Origin: Oreohelix idahoensis
Taxonomy: Eukaryota; Mollusca; Gastropoda; Stylommatophora; Oreohelicidae
DNA length: 64,000 nucleotides
Direction: 5' to 3'
Assembly (NCBI GenBank): GCA_024509875.1
Contig: JAMPIV010006376.1
Span: 416,001 to 480,000 of the forward strand
Of this stretch, positions 1 through 8,456 are shown in pieces. Made by a program: the position numbers and the translations under genes. How positions within the stretch are numbered: the stretch's first letter is position 1; every line of letters starts with the position of its first letter. The notes beneath the pieces are model-generated. The model was not told where the DNA came from and ran no database searches. It worked only from the letters and a program-made list of their open reading frames with translations.

Positions 1-3000
1 ATAGACCCCTAGGCGTCGAAAAAGCAGTAAACGGTTTGGCGTGTTCGGATAGTGGAACTTGCCAATATCCCTTAGACAAATCGAGTTTAGTAAAGAAGTG
101 AGAATTCGATAGTCTCGTAAGTAGCTCTTCTAGTAAAGGCATAGGTTCAGCATCGAATTTAGTCACTTGATTCAATTTGCGATAATCCACGCAAAGACGT
201 ATGTTATTGTCTTTTTTCCGTACTATAACCATCGGCGAAGAATATGCTGATGTGGATGGTTCAATAATTTTTAACTCTATCATCTCATCTAACTCTTTCT
301 CTACCTGTGCTTGAAAATGTATCGGGATAGGATACGGTCTGACTCTTATAGGACTATGGTCAGTAAGAATAATGTCATGTTGAATGACATCCGTTTGACC
401 AGGAATGTCAGTAAGGACATCCTGAAATTGTTCTAACATAGTAGAAACTTGTTTCTGCTCTCCTGGAGATAATTCTGGAGAAATTGCAACATCTTTCCAT
501 GATTCATTAGAGTGAAGAGGAATCATTGGAAAAGGTAAATTTACATCCGAGAAACTCGTTTCCTCATCCTGTATTACTGACAGAGATGAGTACTGTCCAT
601 GTTGGACTGGAAAATCGTCCGTTGCCTGGAAAACAGGTTGTAAATAATCAGGACGTTCATGGAATTCCGTGAGCATGTTGATGTGGAAGGTTTTACGCTT
701 CCCGTCAATATCGACGATATAGTCAACATCGGAAACCTTTGATATTATATCGTACGGACCTTTCCAAGAAATGAGAAGTCTATTTTCCCTACAAGGTAGC
801 AAGACAAATGCTTTGTCACCTGGACAAAGTTGACGCAAACATCTCTTTTTATTGGCAAATTCCCTTGCCTTCTGTTTCGCAAATTCAGAAGAAGCAGTTG
901 CCAATTTGCATGCTTCAATAATCTTGTGTCTAAGTGCGATGACATATTCATAAGAGGATTTTGTGTCATCGACAATATTATCAGCAGTTATAAGATCATG
1001 AAGTAAGGACATAGGACCTCGCGGTTTCGCGCCAAAGACAAGTTCAAAGGGAGAAAATCCTGTATGTTCGTTGGCGACCTCTCTATATGCAAAGAGAGCC
1101 GCGGGTAAAACCCTATCCCAATCCTGAGGATGATCTTCTGTTATCTTACCTAGTAGGTTTTTCAGAGTTCTATTCAAACGTTCCACCATCCCATTGGACA
1201 TAGGATGATAAATACTACTCAGCGATCTCTCTATCTTCAGAGTCGACATTACTTGAGACATGGTATCCGATATGAGTTGGGTACCATGGTCGGATAATAT
1301 TTCTGCTGGAAACCCCAGACGAGAAAATATTAACCAAAGAGCATCTGCGACATCAGCAGTAGTTATGCTCTTTAGAGGAACAGCCTCCGGCCAACGTGTG
1401 CACATATCAACACACGTCAGAATAAATTGGTGTCCTCTAGCAGACTTTATCTTAAATGGACCAATGATGTCTATCGCCATTTTTTGAAATGGCCGAATGG
1501 GAATGTCTGCAGCCTGAATAGGTGCATCATGGCGTGGACCTCTGGATTTAATCTCTTGACATACTTTACAAGATCGACAATAGATTCGTATGTCCTTATT
1601 CACAGCAGGCCAAAAGAAAGATTGAAGAACTCTAGCTTTAGTACGGGAAAAACCCATATGTCCAGCACACTGCGAATCATGAGCGTGCTGTAAAATTTTA
1701 ACTCTCATATTTTTAGGCACAAGGATTTGAGAATGAATGGACTTAGCGGAGTCTTGTACCATACGTACAAGTACGCCATTCTTCATCGTAATCCAAGATT
1801 TACGATTTGTATCCTTATTCGGATCACCTTTTGTTGCCAGAGTAAAGAATTTCTTTAGAGTAGGATCATCTTCCTGCTGTTTGATAAAGGAATCGTGGGA
1901 AATCTCCAAGGGATCATCTTGGATCTGCGCATCATTATCTTCAGAATGTGAAGATTGTGGCATATTAAGAGCTTGAGCCCTAGTGATTACTGCATTAGCA
2001 GATTGCATATTAACATTTTCCCAATTAGAAATTTGCTGTGGAGTGCATTCTTTCACTCCATGAATGCGACCGATGATAAGATCAGCGATCGGATTCGGCA
2101 AGAGACATGCTTGCACCTCTCCTGTAAAGAAAGGCGTAGCAATATTGATAATGGCAGTGGAGTACTTCTCCAATGTGCCACCAAATGTTACACATTTGAC
2201 TATATTGCCTGTAGCTCGAGAAGGATTTACGAGTGATTGCCTCACTCCAATGGTAGTGCACCCCGAGTCGAAAAGAATTGATACCGGAGTACCATCTATT
2301 AGGCCCCTATTAAAGACAAGAGCACCCCTTCCATTATGCGCAATTGACGCATGGAGAGCGGGAAGTGGGTGACCGCAGCTTAAAGTAGAAACTGTGGTTG
2401 GATCGAATAATGTTTTGCATTGCGAACACTCAGATGCTCTAGCAAAATCGAAAGCGGAATTTGCTACACTATTGGAGTCTTTTTTATCATTATTCTGATT
2501 ATCGGTGTCGTGGAACTCCTGTTGTGCAGAGTTAGCCTGGTAATAAGATTTACCATGTCTTTTGTGTTGTGATCTACCTCGGTTATAATTGTCTCTATAA
2601 TTATTATTGCCTCTGTTATAACCCCTATTTGGGTTTGAATCATAATATTCATGATCATAATCATCATGCTCGTTATATTGAGTATCCCTGTAATATTGTT
2701 TCTTTTGTCTCCATGAAGCACTTGGGTAGTTCCTATAGCTACTCCCTTTCCGAGAATTTCTAACATTATGGGTACCCCTCGCGTGTCGAGGACTATCAGC
2801 CCGATTCCAGTTCTTCGAAGAAGAACCCTGATTTGAGTGGTTATCTTGGTTTTGATACTTATTCCAATTAACCTTTTTATCAAATTTATTTTTAGCTCCT
2901 TGGAATTTGTGTGAGTAATTCTGATTATATTCTGTTGCCGAAGCAACTGGCATACTCTCTTTAATGTTAGAGTTACTAAGAATCATGTCAGGGTGTGCCG

Positions 3001-4096
3001 TGGCATACTGGTCACAATATTCTTCCATTTGCTTTATTGTACTAGGTTTACGCTCATGTAAGAACTCTAGGAATGATTTATTTACAGAAGACATGACCTT
3101 GTCTCTTAGCAATAAATCTGTAAGACCATCAAATGTTTTCTCTGTTTTGGATAATTCAATCCATCGTGAAAGTGTAATTCGTGCTTTTGAGATGAAATCT
3201 GAGAATTCTACACCTACCTCAGGTCTCATTGTTTTAAACAAAAGACGGTAACCTTCCTCAGACAGCTGATATCTCTTTATCAAAGCTGCCCTAACAGCAT
3301 CATAATTATCTTTGTCGGCCTCTTCAACAAAATATAACTTACTCAGAGACTCCCCTTTTAGATTTTCAGACAACTGATTCACATACTGTGATTTGTCAAC
3401 ATTATGAGATCGACAAGCCCGTTCAAATCTAGAAAGCCAAAATGTTATGTCATCACTGGTAGGGTTAAACGCTGGTACTTTGACCTTGTACACAAAGGGT
3501 TTACCATTACCACCAGATGCCTGATTAACATTACTCATACATGTCAATTTTAATTTCTCTAATTCAAACTCATGTTCTCTTATTGCTTTTCTCTCTTCAG
3601 CTTCTCTATCTAATCTTTTCTGTTCTGCAGCAGCTTCTAGTTTTTTCTGTTCTGCAGCAGCAGCAACTTCTAGTTTTTTCTGTTCTGCAGCAGCTTCTAG
3701 TTTTTTCTGTTCTGCCGCAGCAGCAACTTCTAGTTTTTTCTGTTCTGCAGCAGCTTCTAATTTCTTCTGTTCTGCCTCAAATCTCCTTTCCTCCACTTGC
3801 ATCTGCAATTTCTTAAGTTCAGCAGCAGTATCAGCTTCTTTTTCTAATCTTTTTTCTTCAGCTAAGGCTTTCCTTTCTTCTGCAGCAGCTTTTTTTTCTT
3901 CTATTTGAAGTCTTCTCTCCTCAGCCGCAGCTTTTTTTTCCTCAGCAGCAATTTTTTTTTCTTCAACAGCAGCAGCAATTTTTTTCTCTTCTGCAGCTAA
4001 TGCTTTGTCATATTGAGCAACAGCCCATTGTTCTAAGTCTTTTCCAGTCTTATCAAAAGATTTTCCTAGTGTAATGAAATAATCTAAGGTAGACAT
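1..4096 (-). CDS. Gag-protease-integrase-reverse transcriptase polyprotein (partial, open to window edge)
   Basis: One frame stays open from the ATG at 4,096 to base 1, at least 1,365 codons. I checked that the start, protease, integrase and RT motifs share the same codon phase. Order seen: an MSTLDYF start; an Ala/Glu/Lys-rich coiled coil (about 4,040-3,560); a capsid-like region (about 3,500-2,960); an Asn/Arg/Tyr-rich segment; a C-x2-C...C-G-H motif (about 2,440-2,370); protease FDSGC (D codon at 2,269). Integrase follows with an HHCC finger (about 1,690-1,560) and D1, D2 and E codons at 1,471, 1,291 and 1,183. D2 and E are separated by 35 residues. A WKGPY module lies near 760. RT begins near 220 (VDYRKLNQ) and has LDLSKGYWQV at about 85-60. 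Integrase before RT is the reverse of normal Ty3/gypsy order and is known from Gmr1-type elements. No lesion was seen, so it may be functional. Confidence 0.88.
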   Translation of the reverse strand, partial: MSTLDYFITLGKSFDKTGKDLEQWAVAQYDKALAAEEKKIAAAVEEKKIAAEEKKAAAEERRLQIEEKKAAAEERKALAEEKRLEKEADTAAELKKLQMQVEERRFEAEQKKLEAAAEQKKLEVAAAAEQKKLEAAAEQKKLEVAAAAEQKKLEAAAEQKRLDREAEERKAIREHEFELEKLKLTCMSNVNQASGGNGKPFVYKVKVPAFNPTSDDITFWLSRFERACRSHNVDKSQYVNQLSENLKGESLSKLYFVEEADKDNYDAVRAALIKRYQLSEEGYRLLFKTMRPEVGVEFSDFISKARITLSRWIELSKTEKTFDGLTDLLLRDKVMSSVNKSFLEFLHERKPSTIKQMEEYCDQYATAHPDMILSNSNIKESMPVASATEYNQNYSHKFQGAKNKFDKKVNWNKYQNQDNHSNQGSSSKNWNRADSPRHARGTHNVRNSRKGSSYRNYPSASWRQKKQYYRDTQYNEHDDYDHEYYDSNPNRGYNRGNNNYRDNYNRGRSQHKRHGKSYYQANSAQQEFHDTDNQNNDKKDSNSVANSAFDFARASECSQCKTLFDPTTVSTLSCGHPLPALHASIAHNGRGALVFNRGLIDGTPVSILFDSGCTTIGVRQSLVNPSRATGNIVKCVTFGGTLEKYSTAIINIATPFFTGEVQACLLPNPIADLIIGRIHGVKECTPQQISNWENVNMQSANAVITRAQALNMPQSSHSEDNDAQIQDDPLEISHDSFIKQQEDDPTLKKFFTLATKGDPNKDTNRKSWITMKNGVLVRMVQDSAKSIHSQILVPKNMRVKILQHAHDSQCAGHMGFSRTKARVLQSFFWPAVNKDIRIYCRSCKVCQEIKSRGPRHDAPIQAADIPIRPFQKMAIDIIGPFKIKSARGHQFILTCVDMCTRWPEAVPLKSITTADVADALWLIFSRLGFPAEILSDHGTQLISDTMSQVMSTLKIERSLSSIYHPMSNGMVERLNRTLKNLLGKITEDHPQDWDRVLPAALFAYREVANEHTGFSPFELVFGAKPRGPMSLLHDLITADNIVDDTKSSYEYVIALRHKIIEACKLATASSEFAKQKAREFANKKRCLRQLCPGDKAFVLLPCRENRLLISWKGPYDIISKVSDVDYIVDIDGKRKTFHINMLTEFHERPDYLQPVFQATDDFPVQHGQYSSLSVIQDEETSFSDVNLPFPMIPLHSNESWKDVAISPELSPGEQKQVSTMLEQFQDVLTDIPGQTDVIQHDIILTDHSPIRVRPYPIPIHFQAQVEKELDEMIELKIIEPSTSAYSSPMVIVRKKDNNIRLCVDYRKLNQVTKFDAEPMPLLEELLTRLSNSHFFTKLDLSKGYWQVPLSEHAKPFTAFSTPRGL

Positions 4097-5715
4097 ATTG
4101 TCTTCTTAAATCAGAAACCTGAAAAAGTAAATAAATTACTCTCTTTGTTAATGGGAGACAAGTCTATACCTTAGACTTAGTCTTAGTCCAAACTTGTATG
4201 GTTTACAATAACCAATGATAACTTGAGTACCTGTGGACAACAATAATTGTATCTCAAATACTGTGGGGACAAGCCTTACAAAGGTCTTGTATACCTCACT
4301 GTAATCAAAGATCACTTGAGTACCTGTGGAAAAAAATATTTCCCTTTACCAATAACTTTGGGAGACAAGCCTTACAAAGGTCTTGTATATCTCAATGTAA
4401 TCAAAGATCACTTGAGTACCTGTGGAAAAAAAAATATTTCCCTTTACCAATAACTTTGGGAGACAAGCCTTACAAAGGTCTTGTATACCTCAATGTAATC
4501 AAAGATCACTTGAGTACCTGTGGAAAAAAAATATTTCCCTTTTCCAATAACAATCAGAAAGTACTGATCTGTACTATACTATCAGTGTATACCACTATAC
4601 GTCATATGTCAACTAAAGACATTACAAATGACAAACAAGAAAAGACAATCTGAAAACATTTGCAGAGATCAAATTAAATTAAATAGGGGAAATGAAAAAA
4701 ATGATCACAGAACCTGTGATGATAACTGCCATAAGATAACAAGACAAATAACGCTACAGTGTATAAACATAAGGGTGTAAAAAACTGAAATGAAAGGAAA
4801 GATGAGACCTACAATTATACAAACAAATCAAACAAAACTAAGGAACACAAAAAATGTTACAAATACAAATATGAAACAGTCGTCACAACTAACCAAATAT
4901 TTGCAAACTATGTTGCAAGCAAATTTCAATTAAGAAATTGCTCCCTATCGAACGCCAGAACAAGACCAATATTACTCGGTATTTCCTGTTCTAGTCACAC
5001 AGAATATAAACTAATTTAATACACAACAAATAACATGTAAGCATAAATAGCATATAGCATACAATATCATTTTATGTCATGAATGGAATGTGTTGCCAGT
5101 ATAGTGTTGTAAAGTAGGCACAGTTTATTTAAATAATACTAACTTGCCACTTTATTCAGTAATAGACTTAAGTTTAAACTATTACACTGTCAATTTTTTC
5201 TCTGTTGAGCATATGAAGATCCCACGATGAACTATGCACTTTATTCAGCAACACTGCGATTCTTCTGTACATTGAGAAATGTCAACAATATTGCTCCAGA
5301 TATTTTCTACACTTGATACCACTGTCCTGTGTAATACTGTCTGTACAGCGAAAAACTGTCAACAAGTGCTGACCTAGATACAGCATCCTATCGGTAATAC
5401 AGGTCAAGCTGTCCTACTGGTGTTGATGTGTTCAAACAAATGTTCTTTCAGCTGTAAACTGTGATTCTCAACACAAAACTGCGTAAGCTGGACCCAGGAA
5501 TCTGGCTCGCCACTGTAAAGACGTTATTTCTTACTACTCCTGTAGTACACCACTGTAAAGTATCAGTCTGTCTGCTCTGTAAGGAAGAGTGGTGTGTTGT
5601 TGAGATCAGGCATGCTCCAGTCTACCCAGCTGTAAATGGGTAACTCACCCTAGTCCTGAGTTAGGGAAGGCAAAGGCTCCAGGGGAAGCAGGCCCTAAAC
5701 TTGGTCACTTCAGCC
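4097..5715 (-). other. Leader of element 1
   Basis: AT-rich, non-coding DNA between the LTR and the gag start of element 1. It contains the tandem repeat at 4,150-4,555 and otherwise no ORF that looks real. The primer-binding site should lie at the high-coordinate end, but I could not place it with confidence. Leaders of about 1.1 kb occur at the same position in elements 2 and 3. Confidence 0.5.
4150..4555. repeat. Tandem repeat of about 98 bp, about four copies
   Basis: A unit of about 98 bp containing GGAGACAAGCCTTACAAAGG and CACTTGAGTACCTGTGG recurs three times almost exactly, from about 4,258 to 4,550. A more diverged first copy lies at 4,150-4,257. It lies in the 5' leader of element 1, just upstream of gag on the minus strand. 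Short ORFs through it repeat the same peptide and are not credible genes. Confidence 0.85.
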
Positions 5716-6941
5716 GACGCAGGATGGTGTATGTATGAAGTAGTAGTGTAGAGTGTGATTACCGCGAATGGTGTACTGTTCGTGTGCTGACCAATATAAT
5801 CACTCATACACATGTGTCTACAAGGCACCAATGCAGACTGCTGGAATCTTAGTTTACTCAATTTATTCAGACGTACACACTGGGACATACGAGTACATCA
5901 GGCTTTGTTGACATAACAATTTGTAGGTATACATAGCAGATCTGAAGTCATGACACATGCAGAAATAATGGGTAGTACATCAAAGTTCAATGTCATGATA
6001 CGTCATCTTATGAAACCACGAAAAGGGGGTTTCTAGCAGGATTGAGATCTCTCTGTCACTGTCCGATAATAAGATAAATAATCTGTTCTCTTGGCAGTGA
6101 TCAAAACAGACGATGACCGAAATCCAACATGGCTACCTTCCTGAGTTGTCGTTCACTCATTCATAGGAAGAATATCAGCCAAAGTTAATTTACAATGGAT
6201 ATATAAAGGATTTCATGAATGGTTCCATGCAGCACTACGGTGATCAGGTTAGTTCACGTAGCCATAACCGCTGCAGGAAAATCTGTCATCTTCGTCGATA
6301 CAAAACACGACACTAGCATATCGAAGCACCCAAAAGTCAAGCTAGGCCTAACCGACGAGAGATCATCAAAAATACGAGCTGGGTTTACCTGGAGTCCGAA
6401 TCATCTATATACTGACATAAGGAGAGTCTCTAACACAAACTATCGTAGAGACACTATCTCCTCCAGAAGAAAAAACCACTTCGTAAGACATTTTTTCTTG
6501 ACGAAGGGACCAGCTCTTGAAAAACGTACCCCGCCATTCTTAGCAGTACATCGGAACTCATCACGACTTGTTAAGACAACTCATACTTCCGCTAACAAGA
6601 ATCTAGTCCCTCATACCCATCCAAAATATACAATATAGGACTGATTCTACTTGTACTAATAATATGTAATACATATGAATTCAGGCCATAAACACAATAA
6701 GCAAATTAATATATTTTCTGGCCCTAAAATTAAGTACAAACGCAAGCGTACTATTCTTGCGCTGGATCGATATCCAGACCGATTACTCCTATAATCAAAA
6801 GTGTGAATCAAACATGGATTATCTCGCTTTTACAATAAACAGCATTTTCATACACAGATGGATGCATGACTATATTTTTCCCATATTAAATAACCATATC
6901 GATTTTTTTGTAATATGTGCGTCAAAAATATGCACGCAACA
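5716..6941 (-). repeat. Putative 5' LTR of element 1
   Basis: The outer end at 6,941 (minus) starts TGTTGCGTGCAT. It resembles the LTR starts of elements 2 and 3 (TGTTACGTACAT) and of element 4 (TGTTGCGTGAGA). A poly(A) signal AATAAA on the minus strand near 5,865 sits about 150 bases before the expected inner end, the same spacing as in elements 2-4. The inner end near 5.71 kb is an estimate, because no partner LTR is available for comparison. The 139-codon plus-strand ORF at 6,219-6,638 lies inside this LTR and is not supported as a gene. Confidence 0.6.
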
Positions 6942-7383
6942 TTAGTAGATGTGTGATTTATAATCAATCAAATCGATTAAAATGAATTATTCTAATTCTA
7001 GTACTTAATTACACACAAATAAATAACTACTAATTTATTTTAAGTAATTCTAATTTCAATCATTGTGAATATTCGTTTAGAACTGTTTAGAATCGACAAG
7101 AATATGTTCTCAATGTTCCATGCCCGAAATACGTTTACGAACACGATATGTAGTGTAATATGTTCCATAACGATAATGAATGTCTATTTGTTGCTTTTAA
7201 CAATGTTTCCATAGTAATAAAAAAGTTACTGTAGTACCAATGTTCCCGTTCTAACAAAACGTTACTACACAAAAAGTCATGTTATAATCCAGAAGTAAGT
7301 ATATCCTGGAAGTTATACTTGTACGAATAATGCAGATCTATACATAGTCTTTACAGATGTACAATCAATGACACTGTACATAG
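6942..7383 (-). other. 3' UTR of element 2, truncated by element 1
   Basis: This stretch aligns with element 3 positions just after its RNase H (about 19,503-19,950). The shared A/T-rich text fades exactly at 6,942. It contains no ORF of note. The missing part should include the polypurine tract. Confidence 0.65.
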
Positions 7384-8331
7384 TTATTCATGTTTCGGTG
7401 AGGATGTTTCACCATCTGGAAGTGGTTTAGTTTCAACACGTTCACTAGGGCATCTTGACAGACAGTCTGCGAACACATTCTGTACTCCAGGAATAGCTCG
7501 TATCTCAAAATGGAACGGTTGAAGTGCTATAGCGTAACGCGCTGACTTTGATGACTTAACGTTCCCTGTGTTCAGTGCTGTAAGGGCTTTCTGGTCGGAT
7601 TCCACCACAAAGTGTGATCCGAGGAGATAACGATCCAGTTTTGTGATTGCCCAAACAAGAGCGAGGAGCTCTTTATCCAGAACGGAATATTTCATCTCGC
7701 TCGTCGTAAGCTTTCTGGATACGTACATAACCGGAAATAAGGTGCCTCCGTATTCCTGCATCAAAACTGCCGCAATAGCGTAGGAAGAAGCATCACTGCG
7801 AAGAACAAAGGTGAGATCTTTGTTAGGCAACCTTAAAAAAGGCTTATTTGAAAAAAATTGTTTTATATAGTCTAAAGCCGCTTGGTGATCCTGCGACCAC
7901 TTTATTACATTAGATGTGCCTTTTTTAAGTAACGAAGAAAAAGGTGCAGTTATAGTAGACAAATGAGGGATGAATTTAGAATAGAACTGTATTAGTCCTA
8001 AGAGCGATCTCACTTGTTTTTTTGTCTTAGGTGCTGAGATGTTTAAAATTTTAGAGACGGTACTGTCTTCTGTATACATTAAACCGCGACCTATACGGTG
8101 ACCAAGAAAGGAGATGTCATGAAAACCGACAAAAGCCTTTGAAGGTTTCGCTGTTAAGTTATAATCCCGTAAGGTAGAAAGTAAAGATTTTAAACCCTGA
8201 ATATGTTCATCCCAAGAGTCACTGAAAAGACAGATGTCATCTATATAAGTAATGACATCGGGACGATGAGACAATATGCGACGCATCATGCGTACAAAGG
8301 TAGCTGGGGCATTCATTAATCCGAATGGCAT
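7384..8331 (-). pseudogene. C-terminal reverse transcriptase plus RNase H of element 2
   Basis: A 315-codon open frame. It starts inside RT at MPFGLMNAPATF, has the YIDD catalytic box at residues 29-32 and the SFLGH region, then the RT/RNase H connection. RNase H follows with the expected acidic residues in RSDASS, LDKELLAL and ESDQKAL. The open frame extends a few codons upstream to about 8,340. RT motif A (present in element 1 as LDLSKGYWQ) is missing, so this RT should be inactive. The frame stops shortly after the ADCLSRCP box. In ordinary gypsy elements integrase would follow here; its absence fits an integrase-first lineage. The frame itself is intact and could still make RNase H if translated. 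Confidence 0.85.
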
Positions 8332-8456
8332 AAAATTCCATTGAAAAAATTCATGAGAACTAGAAAAAGAACAAATGACTATTACAAGAAAGAAATGATG
8401 ACTGCATAGGCTGAGTCATCAAAGAATGTGATATCAAAATCCAATATAGTAGGTTA
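8332..8456 (-). other. Conserved non-coding junction between RRM frame and RT fragment
   Basis: About 125 bp with stops in the polyprotein frame. It is nearly identical to element 3 positions 18,436-18,557. It marks where integrase and the first half of RT are absent. Its presence in both copies shows that the deletion or replacement happened once, before both inserted. Confidence 0.75.

Larger units (their letters stand above)
1..6941 (-). mobile_element. Ty3/gypsy element 1, Gmr1-like domain order, 5' part
   Basis: This is an LTR retrotransposon read on the minus strand and cut by the left window edge. From its 5' end it holds an LTR (about 6,941 down to 5.7 kb), a leader of about 1.6 kb with a tandem repeat, and one long open frame starting at 4,096. 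Its outer end at 6,941 reads TGTTGCGTGCAT on the minus strand. The neighbouring DNA from 6,942 upward aligns with the 3' UTR of element 3, so element 1 has inserted into the 3' UTR of element 2. RNase H, the 3' UTR and the 3' LTR lie outside the window. The nesting is inferred from where the alignment to element 3 stops; the 3' target duplication cannot be seen. Confidence 0.85.

Noticed and set aside
1260..2372. Plus-strand ORFs of 75-102 codons
   Set aside because: Antisense shadows of the integrase and protease of element 1.
6219..6638. 139-codon plus-strand ORF
   Set aside because: Lies inside the putative LTR of element 1 in the antisense direction, with no domain or composition typical of a protein.
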